Source: DASWKG01 sp036396755 (GTDB taxonomy: Bacteria > Actinomycetota > UBA4738 > CALAEC01). Taken from it: a DNA stretch of 27,653 nt. Position 1 is the stretch's first letter; each line of letters begins with the position of its first letter. Made by a program: the position numbers and the translations under genes. Shown here in pieces: positions 1-6,717 of this stretch. The stretch is taken from contig DASWKG010000085.1 in assembly GCA_036396755.1 (NCBI GenBank), positions 1-27,653 of the forward strand. Reading direction: 5' to 3'. Under the pieces are notes generated by a model, which ran no database searches, had not been told where the DNA came from, and saw only the letters and a program-made list of their open reading frames with translations.

Positions 1-547
1 GCACGTCCATCGTCCCCGAGCTGGTGTCGCCGAGGGCGTTGAACGCGGCGGGGGAGAGGTCGATGACCCGGCCGGCCGTGTAGGGGCCGCGGTCGAGGAT
101 CCGCACGAACACGTACCTCCCGCCGCTCCTCACCGACACCAGGGAGCCGCAGGGCCACGTCTTGTGGGCCGCGTACATCCCCTTGAGCGGCTTCCCGCAG
201 GCGCCGGTCTGGCCCGTGTACCAGGCGGCCTCGCCCGCTTCCTTGTCGACCCGCCGGTAGTAGTGGGCCTCCCGGTACGCGTGGACCAGGTGGCTGTGGT
301 GCCAGCTCCTGTGCCGGGCCGGCCTGAGTGCGCCTCGGCGCTGCACCACGTTGCGGTGGAAGGTGCGGTGGCGGTGCTCGAAGGTGGGTTGCGACCGCCA
401 CGAGTGCGTGCGGACGTCGGGGCGGTACTGCCAGTAGTTCGTGACGCCGTGCCCGGCTGCCATGCCGGGGGCGGTCAGGGTGACCGCGGCGGCGATGCCG
501 GTCGCCGCCATCGCGCGGCGCCACCGGCTCGGTGTTCGTTGGTCCAT
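1..547 (-). CDS. RlpA-like double-psi beta-barrel secreted protein (3' end outside window)
   Basis: The visible 182 residues start with MDQRTPSRWRR and a hydrophobic stretch ending in GMAAG, a likely signal peptide. A His/Arg-rich spacer follows, then an RlpA-like domain (about residues 117-182). Recognisable there are AAWYTGQTGACGKPLKGMYA, CGSLVSV and the signature DRGPYTAGRVIDLSPAAF. RlpA-family proteins bind or cleave septal peptidoglycan. Single-domain secreted forms like this are common in actinobacteria and may be wall-active, but catalysis cannot be inferred because the Asp/His pair is not clearly resolved. The two cysteines could form a disulfide. The gene diverges from ispH. The ATG at 547 is chosen because the signal peptide follows it directly; an in-frame GTG at 586 overlaps a perfect Shine-Dalgarno sequence. 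The last residues lie beyond the window edge. Confidence 0.8.
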   Translation of the reverse strand, partial: MDQRTPSRWRRAMAATGIAAAVTLTAPGMAAGHGVTNYWQYRPDVRTHSWRSQPTFEHRHRTFHRNVVQRRGALRPARHRSWHHSHLVHAYREAHYYRRVDKEAGEAAWYTGQTGACGKPLKGMYAAHKTWPCGSLVSVRSGGRYVFVRILDRGPYTAGRVIDLSPAAFNALGDTSSGTMDV

Positions 548-582
548 GGGCTTCGTCGTGGTCCCCCAGTGGGACCTCGACT

Positions 583-594
583 TCACCTCCTTTC
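583..594 (-). promoter_or_regulatory. Perfect Shine-Dalgarno sequence far from the start codon
   Basis: The minus strand reads GAAAGGAGGTGA, fully complementary to the 3' tail of bacterial 16S rRNA. It lies 35 nt before the ATG at 547. The only in-frame start nearer to it, GTG at 586-584, lies inside the site. Neither start has normal 5-9 nt spacing. Confidence 0.5.
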
Positions 595-713
595 GTCGGT
601 CGGGCGCTCTCCTGGGGCCGCACCCGGGATCGGGTCCCGGGCGCCCTTCCTCCCTCGGGCCCGGCGCGTGCGAACACACCGCAAACAGGCCGAACCCGGA
701 GGAAAGGGGGAGA

Positions 714-729
714 GCGCACGATCGTGCGC
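714..729. promoter_or_regulatory. 16-bp perfect palindrome, possible operator
   Basis: GCGCACGATCGTGCGC is a perfect palindrome. It sits 7 bp downstream of the minus-strand -10 box at 742-737, roughly at +2 to +17 of the predicted RlpA-like transcript. A dimeric repressor bound there would block transcription start. Its protein partner is unknown. Confidence 0.35.
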
Positions 730-736
730 AGCAACC

Positions 737-765
737 ATCTTACATGACCAGGGGTCAGTTGTCCG
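737..765 (-). promoter_or_regulatory. Predicted promoter of the RlpA-like gene
   Basis: On the minus strand CGGACA (765-760, four of six matches to TTGACA) is followed after 17 nt by TAAGAT (742-737). Transcription would start near 730, giving a leader of about 180 nt before the ATG at 547. No known riboswitch core was recognised in that leader. Confidence 0.45.
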
Positions 766-770
766 GGAAG

Positions 771-791
771 CTCCGGGGCCTCCCGGAGGCC
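771..791. repeat. Two overlapping inverted repeats upstream of ispH
   Basis: CTCCGGG (771-777) pairs with CCCGGAG (782-788) across a four-base loop. The overlapping GGCCTCC/GGAGGCC (777-783/785-791) is a second palindrome around one base. The two cannot form together. They lie between the divergent RlpA-like and ispH promoters. High GC makes chance palindromes fairly likely. Confidence 0.3.
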
Positions 792-816
792 CTCCGGCGC
801 ACCTTCCGGGAGCGGG

Positions 817-822
817 TACGAT
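817..822 (+). promoter_or_regulatory. -10 box for a probably leaderless ispH transcript
   Basis: TACGAT lies six bases before the GTG at 829, so transcription would begin at or beside the start codon. The GGAGG at 823-827 is one base from the GTG, too close for a usual ribosome binding site. No convincing -35 element was found. Confidence 0.45.
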
Positions 823-828
823 GGAGGC

Positions 829-1779
829 GTGCTCCGGAAGGTGATCCTCGCTGCGCCGCGCGGCTACTGCGCGGGCGTCGACCGGGCCGTCGACACGGTC
901 GAGCGGGCACTCGACATCTACGGTCCCCCCGTCTACGTGCGGAAGCAGATCGTCCACAACCTCCACGTGGTGCGGGACCTCGAGCGCAAGGGCGCCGTGT
1001 TCGTCGAGGAGGAGACCGAGGTCCCCGAGGGCGCCACCGTGGTCCTGTCCGCGCACGGCGTCGCTCCCGACGTCTATACGAACGCGCGTTCGCGCGAGCT
1101 CACCGTGATCGACGCGACCTGCCCGCTCGTCACCAAGGTCCACCTCGAGGCCCGCCGCTTCGCCGCCGACGGCTCCACGATCCTGCTCATCGGCCACGAG
1201 GGCCACGAGGAGGTGATCGGGACCAGCGGCGAGGCCCCCGAGCACATCCGGCTGATCGGGACCGCCGCCGAGGCAGCCACCGTCGAGGTCCCCGACCCCG
1301 GACGGGTCGCCTACCTCTCCCAGACGACACTGTCGGTCGACGAGACGAACGAGATCATCGAGGTCCTTCGGGGGCGGTTCCCCGGCATCCAGGGCCCGCC
1401 TCGCGACGACATCTGCTACGCGACACAGAACCGGCAGGACTCGGTGAAGGCGATCGCGGCCGCGTCCGACGTGGTGCTGGTCATCGGCTCGGACAACTCG
1501 TCGAACTCCAACCGCCTCCGCGAGGTGGCGGAAGCCATCGGCGCCGATGCCTACCTGATCGACGACGAGACCGACATCGACGAGGGCTGGCTTCGGGAGG
1601 CGAAGGTGGTCGGCGTCACCTCGGGGGCGTCGGCCCCCGAGTGGCTGGTCGACCGTGTCCTCGACCACCTGCGCGGCCTCGGCGCGACCGAGGTCGAGGA
1701 GCTGCGCGTCACGAACGAGGACGTGCACTTCGGGATGCCGGCCGGCATCCGCGAGCACCTGCCCGCCGCTCGGGCGTAA
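829..1779 (+). CDS. ispH: 4-hydroxy-3-methylbut-2-enyl diphosphate reductase (IspH)
   Basis: IspH is the last enzyme of the MEP isoprenoid pathway. It reduces HMBPP to IPP and DMAPP with a [4Fe-4S] cluster in the cytoplasm. The 316-residue protein has the full family layout: RGYCAGVDRA (Cys14), DATCPLV (Cys98) and DDICYATQNRQ (Cys196) supply the three cluster ligands. GHEGHEEVIGT (122-132) carries the catalytic His/Glu region, and the GSDNSSNSNRL segment binds the substrate diphosphate. The GTG start is chosen because the conserved N-terminus begins at once and a -10 box lies just upstream. It is a single-copy type of housekeeping gene. A ferredoxin partner (fdxA, 10771) lies in the window but is not in the same operon. 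Intact, ordinary length. Confidence 0.97.
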   Translation: MLRKVILAAPRGYCAGVDRAVDTVERALDIYGPPVYVRKQIVHNLHVVRDLERKGAVFVEEETEVPEGATVVLSAHGVAPDVYTNARSRELTVIDATCPLVTKVHLEARRFAADGSTILLIGHEGHEEVIGTSGEAPEHIRLIGTAAEAATVEVPDPGRVAYLSQTTLSVDETNEIIEVLRGRFPGIQGPPRDDICYATQNRQDSVKAIAAASDVVLVIGSDNSSNSNRLREVAEAIGADAYLIDDETDIDEGWLREAKVVGVTSGASAPEWLVDRVLDHLRGLGATEVEELRVTNEDVHFGMPAGIREHLPAARA

Positions 1780-1853
1780 CCCCGGTCGACGGTCTGCGGT
1801 CCCCGCCGCAACCTTGCAGCGAGGAAAGCCGCGCCCTCCTCCTGTTTCTGCGC

Positions 1854-1898
1854 GAGCTTTGGAGCTCAATCCGCGTGGCGCCCGGATGTGGCGCCAAG
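1854..1898 (+). repeat. Hairpin repeat, copy A
   Basis: This 45-nt element can fold back on itself (ATCCG at 1869-1873 against CGGAT at 1883-1887, with outer CTT/AAG and further pairs). It aligns with copy B at 2938-2983 with about nine mismatches and one gap, in the same orientation. The shared start is TTTGGAGCTC followed by ATCCGCG. Together the copies bracket the AbiEi/DUF559 gene. Confidence 0.6.
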
Positions 1899-2028
1899 CC
1901 TGGGTCGGCGAGGGCCCGTTCCGCTTTGCGAGCGACCTCGTGAGCAGGTTCGTGTCGGTGCCTCGTGCTTGAGTCTCGGCGTGACCCGCGATCCGAGCTA
2001 CCGACATCGATATCGCCGGCGCCCGCCG

Positions 2029-2403
2029 GTGGTCATTGTTCGTGACCACGCCCGCGAGCAACGAGGGCTCGTCTCACGGCAGCAGGTCCTGCGTGCAGGG
2101 TTCTCGGAGGACGCCCTCGAGCGGAGGGTGCGCGAAGGGGAGTGGGAGGAGGTCCTTCCTCGGGTCTATCGGATCGGAGGCACACCGCCGTCCTGGGAGC
2201 AGTCACTCTTCGCCGCGGGTCTGTGGGGCGGCCGGGCGGCGGCGATCTCCCACCGGTCGGCAGCTCGGCTGTGGGGACTCGATGGCGTCGAGGGGGGCCC
2301 CATCGAGATCACCGTGGGACGACGCCTGGAGGCTGCGGACATAGTGGTTCACTGTTCGAAGCTGCTCCGAACCCACGTCACCAAGATCCAGCGGATCGAG
2401 TGA
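2029..2403 (+). CDS. AbiEi-like winged-helix domain protein (5' half of a split AbiEi/DUF559 gene)
   Basis: This reading frame encodes the N-terminal half of a common actinobacterial protein. An AbiEi_4-type winged-helix antitoxin domain is seen in GLVSRQQVLRAGFSEDALERR, in EVLPRVYRIGG and in the later segment AAAISHRSAARLWGL. In full-length relatives, a DUF559 endonuclease-like domain follows in the same chain. Here a stop at 2401-2403 comes where the VTTPPRTLLDLG segment should continue, and that segment sits in the next frame. Restoring one G at about 2400 would fuse the two. The GTG at 2029 is the preferred start; GTG at 1981 is an alternative. No partner toxin gene is adjacent. The biological role of the family is unproven; defence or regulation is a guess from domain names. 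Confidence 0.65.
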   Translation: MVIVRDHAREQRGLVSRQQVLRAGFSEDALERRVREGEWEEVLPRVYRIGGTPPSWEQSLFAAGLWGGRAAAISHRSAARLWGLDGVEGGPIEITVGRRLEAADIVVHCSKLLRTHVTKIQRIE

Positions 2404-2921
2404 CGACTCCGCCCCGGACCCTCCTCGACCTGGGGGCAGTCGTGAGCCGAGCGAAGGTGGAGCGTGCCCTCGATCATGCCCTGCACCGGCGTCTCACGAA
2501 TCTAACCAAGCTGAGCGAGGTCCTCGAGGAGAGCGGCGGCCCCGGCAGGGCGGGCACGGCCACCCTCAGGAAGCTCCTCGCCATTCGAGACGCCAGCGCC
2601 GCGCCCCCCGAGAGCCTGCTCGAGGCGCGGCTCGGCAAGGCCCTGGCACGTTCACGCCTGCCCGCCCCCATCTCGCAGTTCGAGATCCGCGAGGGCTCGC
2701 GACTGCTCGCCCGCGTGGATTTCGCCTGGCCGGACGCGCTGGTGGCCCTCGAGGCCGACGGGCACGAGCATCACGGTGGGCACTCCGCTTGGAAGAAGGA
2801 TCTTGCTCGCGGTAATCGCCTCTCGGCGCGAGGGTGGCGCGTCCTTCACGTGACCTGGGAGGACGTGATGCAGCGGCCCGACGAAGTGATCCGTTCGGTG
2901 GCGGCGGCCCTCCAGGCCTGA
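2400..2921 (+). CDS. DUF559 (Vsr-like fold) protein, 3' half of a split AbiEi/DUF559 gene
   Basis: The frame opens with VTTPPRTLLDLGAVVSRAKV, the linker that normally follows the AbiEi half. It ends in a DUF559 domain, which is related to Vsr-type restriction-endonuclease folds. Expected acidic positions are seen in LLARVDFAWPDALVALEADG and HHGGHSAWKKDLARGNRLSA, followed by GWRVLHVTWEDVMQRPDEVI. The GTG at 2400-2402 overlaps the stop of the upstream half (GTGA), so translational coupling could still yield two chains. A simpler reading is a recent single-base deletion or a sequencing error. The domain itself is complete and shows no further damage. Confidence 0.65.
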   Translation: MTTPPRTLLDLGAVVSRAKVERALDHALHRRLTNLTKLSEVLEESGGPGRAGTATLRKLLAIRDASAAPPESLLEARLGKALARSRLPAPISQFEIREGSRLLARVDFAWPDALVALEADGHEHHGGHSAWKKDLARGNRLSARGWRVLHVTWEDVMQRPDEVIRSVAAALQA

Positions 2922-2937
2922 CCGAGCCCGCGCCGTT

Positions 2938-2983
2938 GAGGTTTGGAGCTCGATCCGCGTTCGCCGCGGATCTGGCTCCGAAG
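2938..2983 (+). repeat. Hairpin repeat, copy B
   Basis: GATCCGCG (2951-2958), loop TTCGC and CGCGGATC (2964-2971) form a perfect 8-bp stem. It is extended by GGAGC (2944-2948) against GCTCC (2974-2978) and by outer T/A pairs, nearly 20 pairs in all. It is homologous to copy A at 1854-1898 and lies 17 bases after the DUF559 stop. It could also act as a terminator, though no T-run follows. Confidence 0.65.
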
Positions 2984-3030
2984 TTGGCAGACGGAGCGAT
3001 GAATGGGCGGCCCTGCGGAGCGGAGCCGGG

Positions 3031-4230
3031 CTACTGCGGAGCCGGGGTCGGGGCGGGGGCCTCGGCGAGGCTCATCAGCTCGGCGATGCCGTCCTCGGGG
3101 CCCACCGAGATGACCCGGTCACCGGCCTCGAGGGGGAAGCGCGGCCGGGGCCGGTAGATCCACCTGCGGCCCCGCTGGATCGCGAGCACGTGCATGCCGG
3201 TCTCGGTCTCGAGCGAGAGCTCCTTCAGCGTCTTGCCGTCGGCCCGCGAGCCGGGCTCGATCAGCGTCTCGACCGACACCTCGTCGCTGGCCTGGAGGGC
3301 GGCCGCGACCACGGGATGGAGCTCGTCGCCCCGCTCCACCACCCGGGTCATCTCCCGGGCCGCGTCGAAGATGGCCTCCGACGCCACCCCGAGGCGGAGC
3401 AGCCCGCGCAGGTCGTCGGGGTCGCGCGCCTCCGGCGCGGCCCGGAGCACCCACGACTCGAGCTCGTCGTGGACGATGTCGCTGCGGGCCTCGAGCGTCG
3501 ACACCTCGGCGGCGAGGGCGGGCTCGTTGAACAGCAGGGCCGAGTAGGCGAGCCCCACCGCCACCTCGGCGGAGTTCTTCATCTCGACGAGCAGGTCGAC
3601 CGCGCGGTCGAGCTCGGAGAGGGGGAGGGGGTCGCCCTCGGGCGACGGGGGCAGTGGCGGCGCGCCGGCCAGCTCGCGGATCAGGTTCAGGCCCTCCTCG
3701 GGGCCCTGGCACAGGAGGACGTCGCCCTCGGACACCACGCTGTCGGGCCCGGGGTCGGTCTCCCAGTCGGTGCCCCGGCGGATGGCGATCACCCACATCC
3801 CGGTCTCGGTCGGGAGCAGCAGCTCGCGGAGCGCCCGTCCGACCGACTCGGCCCCCTCGCGTACCTTCACGCGGCCGACGATCTCGTCGGCGTGGCGGAG
3901 ATCGGGGCGGAGCGTGTCGGGGATGCCGAGCTGCACCGTGACGACGCGGGCGATGTCGGCGGCCGCGTCACCGATGTTCTCGATGGCCCCGGCGATGTGG
4001 AGCACCTCGCCCATCGCCTCGGCGTCCTCCGGCGAGCGCGCCGCGAGCATCGAGATCCAGCGCAGATCGTGGAGGTAGCCGTCGAGCACCTCCTCGAGCC
4101 GCTCGACCTCGTCGGCGAGGTCCTCGTCGTTGAAGAAGACGGCCGCGTACCCGAGGTCGACCATGAGCTCCGAGGTGTCCTTCGCCTCGGCGAGCAGGTC
4201 CTTGACGTTTCGACGTGGGTGAGCGTCCAT
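3031..4230 (-). CDS. PhoU-RCK_C tandem-repeat regulator of the adjacent MgtE-like transporter
   Basis: This 399-residue soluble protein is an internal duplication with a period of about 200 residues. Each half is a PhoU-like helical domain (about 10-105 and 208-300) followed by an RCK_C/TrkA_C domain (about 118-188 and 315-390). The halves share ETGMWVIAIRRG and ETGMHVLAIQRG, and EGDVLLCQGPEEG and AGDRVISVGPEDG. RCK_C domains bind small ligands (nucleotides, cyclic dinucleotides or ions) and gate cation transporters; PhoU domains attach to transport proteins. The gene starts 29 bp after the two-domain MgtE-like transporter, so it is probably its cytoplasmic regulator. No Rossmann RCK_N domain is present. 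The ATG at 4230 is preceded by an in-frame TGA, so the start is firm. The ligand is not predictable. Confidence 0.85.
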   Translation of the reverse strand: MDAHPRRNVKDLLAEAKDTSELMVDLGYAAVFFNDEDLADEVERLEEVLDGYLHDLRWISMLAARSPEDAEAMGEVLHIAGAIENIGDAAADIARVVTVQLGIPDTLRPDLRHADEIVGRVKVREGAESVGRALRELLLPTETGMWVIAIRRGTDWETDPGPDSVVSEGDVLLCQGPEEGLNLIRELAGAPPLPPSPEGDPLPLSELDRAVDLLVEMKNSAEVAVGLAYSALLFNEPALAAEVSTLEARSDIVHDELESWVLRAAPEARDPDDLRGLLRLGVASEAIFDAAREMTRVVERGDELHPVVAAALQASDEVSVETLIEPGSRADGKTLKELSLETETGMHVLAIQRGRRWIYRPRPRFPLEAGDRVISVGPEDGIAELMSLAEAPAPTPAPQ

Positions 4231-4248
4231 GCGGCGTCAGCCGTCCTC

Positions 4249-4254
4249 AGTATA
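4249..4254 (-). promoter_or_regulatory. Possible internal -10 box before the PhoU-RCK_C gene
   Basis: The minus strand reads TATACT in the 29-bp gap after the transporter stop and 18 bases before the ATG at 4230. No -35 match was seen. It may give extra transcription of the regulator. Confidence 0.3.
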
Positions 4255-4259
4255 GGGAC

Positions 4260-5483
4260 TCACGGGGCAACCCCCGCGGCGACGATCGCGATGGCGAGGG
4301 CGATCACCCCGATGAAGTCCATCGAGCTGGTGATGAGCGGGATCCCGAAGTTGTCGGGGTCGAGGCCGCGCCGGAAGATCGCAACCGCCGTGTAGTAGGC
4401 GACCCCGATCGCCGAGAGGGTCGCGATCGCGCCTCCCAGCATGCTGATGCCGATCATCGCGGCGATCCCCGGGCTCGCCCTCCCCACGACCAGCGCGGCC
4501 AGGTGCGCCGCCACGCCGGTGAGGGCGAACGTCACCGACGCGAACAGCACGATGATCGAGAAGTCGAGCATGGCGATCGAGTCCGGCCGTCCGCGCGTCG
4601 AGAGCACGCCCAGGTGCAGCTTCGAGGCCAGCCGCGAGGAGAGGATGCCCCCGAGCGCCCCCGCCGCTTCGAGGAACGGCGGCACCAGCACCAGCAGGGC
4701 GGGGAAGACGAGGAAGTGCTCGAGCCGCTGCTCGAGCACGAGCCCCGCGAAGACGTCGATCGTGCCGGCCAGGATCAAGAGGGGAAGGCTCTCGCGCAGC
4801 ACGCGCCGCGTCGTGGTGAGGTCGGTGAGCAGCCCACGGATCGTGATCACCGCCGCGAGCACGGCGGCGATCGTCGCGATCGACGGGGTCACCCAGTGGA
4901 TGCCCACCGCAAAGCTGGCGAGGAACAGCGACGGGATCGTAACGATGTCGCCGGCCGCCGTGATGAGCGGAGCCGCCACGCTGTCCAGGTCCCAGCCCCG
5001 CCGGTGCGCCTGGATCGACAGCGCGACGGTGAACGCCCCGACGACCACGCTCGACAGCAGTCCGGCGAGGATCGAGATCACGGCGAAGTCGACGACCGAG
5101 ATGCTGGTGACGCCGAACGCGACCGAGAGCGTCTTCGCCAGCACGCCGAGCAGCAGCGAGATGGAGAACGTCAGCACCGTCGCCGCGTAGATGTTCTGGT
5201 AGAGGATCCCCTCCCGCTGGCGTGAGGGAGCGAACAGCCCGGTGTGGATGCTCGTGCCGAGGCGGGACCCGAGCGCGCCGAAGATGTTGCCGCGCATCCC
5301 GATCGCGGCCGGGAGCAGCACGAGCAGGCCGGGGAGCCGGTCGAGCGTGTGGGTGATGGAGCCGAGCGCGACGCCGGCGATCAGGCTGCCGAGCGACGAT
5401 ATGAGGAGCGCCGCGAAGCCCTGCGCGATCGTGCGACGCTCGGCCCGCCAATAGGCGACCAGGCGTCCGATCCCACCCCGCAT
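4260..5483 (-). CDS. SLC41/MgtE-type divalent cation transporter with two MgtE domains in one chain
   Basis: This 407-residue membrane protein lacks the cytosolic N and CBS domains of classical MgtE. Instead it has two MgtE integral-membrane domains in tandem. The first carries LPAAIGMRGNIFGALGSRLG and later DSVAAPLITAAGDIVTIP. The second carries LVPPFLEAAGALGGILSSRL and later DNFGIPLITSSMDFIGV. The AAGD/SSMD positions correspond to the conserved Asp-containing pore segment. Eukaryotic SLC41 Mg2+ carriers have the same two-domain layout, whereas bacterial MgtE pairs two chains. Mg2+ or another divalent ion is therefore the likely substrate. It is first in an operon with the PhoU-RCK_C regulator. 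The ATG at 5483 is the first start after an in-frame stop; a GGGGAGAGG motif lies about 22 nt upstream, which is far. Confidence 0.87.
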   Translation of the reverse strand: MRGGIGRLVAYWRAERRTIAQGFAALLISSLGSLIAGVALGSITHTLDRLPGLLVLLPAAIGMRGNIFGALGSRLGTSIHTGLFAPSRQREGILYQNIYAATVLTFSISLLLGVLAKTLSVAFGVTSISVVDFAVISILAGLLSSVVVGAFTVALSIQAHRRGWDLDSVAAPLITAAGDIVTIPSLFLASFAVGIHWVTPSIATIAAVLAAVITIRGLLTDLTTTRRVLRESLPLLILAGTIDVFAGLVLEQRLEHFLVFPALLVLVPPFLEAAGALGGILSSRLASKLHLGVLSTRGRPDSIAMLDFSIIVLFASVTFALTGVAAHLAALVVGRASPGIAAMIGISMLGGAIATLSAIGVAYYTAVAIFRRGLDPDNFGIPLITSSMDFIGVIALAIAIVAAGVAP

Positions 5484-5525
5484 CTCGGCACCACCATCGC
5501 TTCATCCTCTCCCCGGATCGTGCGA

Positions 5526-5554
5526 AGTATCCCCCGGAGCGGAGGTCGGCTCAA
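5526..5554 (-). promoter_or_regulatory. Predicted promoter of the MgtE-like operon
   Basis: On the minus strand TTGAGC (5554-5549) is followed after exactly 17 nt by GATACT (5531-5526). Transcription would start near 5519, about 36 nt before the ATG at 5483. The -35 box is identical to that of the fdxA promoter. Confidence 0.6.
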
Positions 5555-5564
5555 CCGAGAGGTG

Positions 5565-6251
5565 CTACGCGGCGCGCGCGGGGAGGAGGCCCAGCTCCGG
5601 GTCCGCCAGCTGGCGGCGCCGCACGAACGAGAGGCTCCAGGTGATGCCGATGGCCGTCGCGGTGAGGGTCATCGGCCGCTCGAGCGCGATGAAGGTGCCG
5701 GGCGAGACCACCGCGACCAGCATCAGCTGGTTCATCGCGGCGATCAGGAGCCAGAAGCCCCATCCGAACGACAGCACGCGGAAGACGGCGACGGTCTGCG
5801 GCCGTTCCCAGCGCTCGGCGAGCGCCTCCCGCTGCTCGCCCGGGTCGGCGCAGAGGTGGAGCGCGATCGTCCGGGTCAGCGGGCGGCCGATCGCCGCCGA
5901 GACGGCGAGCGATGCGCCGAACAGGAAGGTGATGAGCACGCCCTTGCCGACGATCAGGGTCGGGGAGTCGAAGATGGTGGCGAGCCCGATCGAGATGCCG
6001 GTGAGGCCGAGGAACACCATCCCGACGGTCGAGGGCTTCCTGCCGCGGACGAGGCGGAAGAGCGTGTCCAGCACGGGGACCGACGACGCGATGGCGAGCG
6101 AGGTGATCACCGAGAGCTGGCGCGAGGCCAGGAAGTAGACGAGCCCGGGCAGGATCGTGCCGGGGATGACGTTCCGGAGGACGGCACGGATGCTGACCGA
6201 AGGAACCTTGACGTCAGGCTCGGACGCGCTCGGATCCGGGAGGAATGCCAT
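5565..6251 (-). CDS. VC0807-family integral membrane protein
   Basis: The 228-residue product is hydrophobic with about five to six membrane segments (for example from VIPGTILPGLVYFLASRQL and VGKGVLITFLFGASLAVSAA). It also contains the family-typical charged pairs DTLFRLVRGRKPSTVGM and IGRPLTRTIALHL. The family (VC0807 group, distantly like septation protein A/YciB) has no settled function. The ATG at 6251 has a GGGAGGG directly before it with no spacing, so the exact start is uncertain. It lies upstream of the MgtE-like gene on the same strand, but that gene has its own promoter, so a shared operon is not required. Confidence 0.75.
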   Translation of the reverse strand: MAFLPDPSASEPDVKVPSVSIRAVLRNVIPGTILPGLVYFLASRQLSVITSLAIASSVPVLDTLFRLVRGRKPSTVGMVFLGLTGISIGLATIFDSPTLIVGKGVLITFLFGASLAVSAAIGRPLTRTIALHLCADPGEQREALAERWERPQTVAVFRVLSFGWGFWLLIAAMNQLMLVAVVSPGTFIALERPMTLTATAIGITWSLSFVRRRQLADPELGLLPARAA

Positions 6252-6326
6252 CCCTCCCTATGTCGACCTACCGCAGCGCTGGCTTGACTAGGCCGTTCGG
6301 CCCAGGGGGTGGGGAGGGCGACCGCC

Positions 6327-6717
6327 TCAGGCTGTAGCGGCCCCCAGTGCCTTCTCGATGATGCCGAGTCCCTCGTCGAGGAGGGGCTCCGAGATGGTGA
6401 GTGGCGGCAGCAGCCGGATGACGTTGTCGTACGTGCCCGCCTTCAGGAGGACGAGGCCCTCGCGGTGGCAGTCGGCGAGCAGCCGGGCCGCGGCGTCCCT
6501 CGCCGGCTCGCGCGTGCCTCGGTCCTCGACCAGCTCCATCGCGACCATCGCGCCGAGCCCCCGGACCTCGCCGATCACCTCGAAGCGCTCGCGGAAGCTC
6601 TCCAGTCGCTCGCGCATCGTCGCGCCGATCGCGTCGGCACGGGCCAGGAGCCCCTCGCGCTCGATCTGATCGAGCGCGGCGAGCGCGGCCGCGCAGGCCA
6701 CAGGGTTCCCCCCGAAC
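6327..6717 (-). pseudogene. C-terminal fragment of a GabT-like class III aminotransferase
   Basis: Reading leftward from the junction, the frame opens in FGGNPVACAAALAALDQI, the conserved block that follows the PLP-binding lysine region in 4-aminobutyrate aminotransferases. It runs to the natural C-terminus, including VRGLGAMVAMELVEDRGT and LLKAGTYDNVIRLLPPLTI. About the first 300 residues, including the PLP lysine, are missing. The remaining 129 codons show no stop or frameshift. Intact relatives read T-F-G-G at the break; here the frame turns into unrelated sequence after TTC (6716-6714). Beyond it, on the opposite strand, lies an aldehyde dehydrogenase fragment. A functional product is unlikely. 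The clean edge fits either a recent rearrangement or an assembly join. Confidence 0.85.

Noticed and set aside
548..736. A ydaO (cyclic di-AMP) riboswitch before the RlpA-like gene
   Set aside because: Cell-wall genes of actinobacteria often have one, but the conserved ACAGCTAAC-type core and the GGGGTGAATC-type segment are missing.
2029..2921. A complete AbiE toxin-antitoxin system
   Set aside because: There is no AbiEii-type nucleotidyltransferase gene next to it. The gene belongs to the solitary AbiEi/DUF559 group.
4237..5505. A 422-codon frame starting MKRWWCRDAGWD over the MgtE-like gene
   Set aside because: It has GGGGAGAGG right before the ATG, but the spacing is zero and the translation is an Arg/Pro-rich shadow of the transporter.
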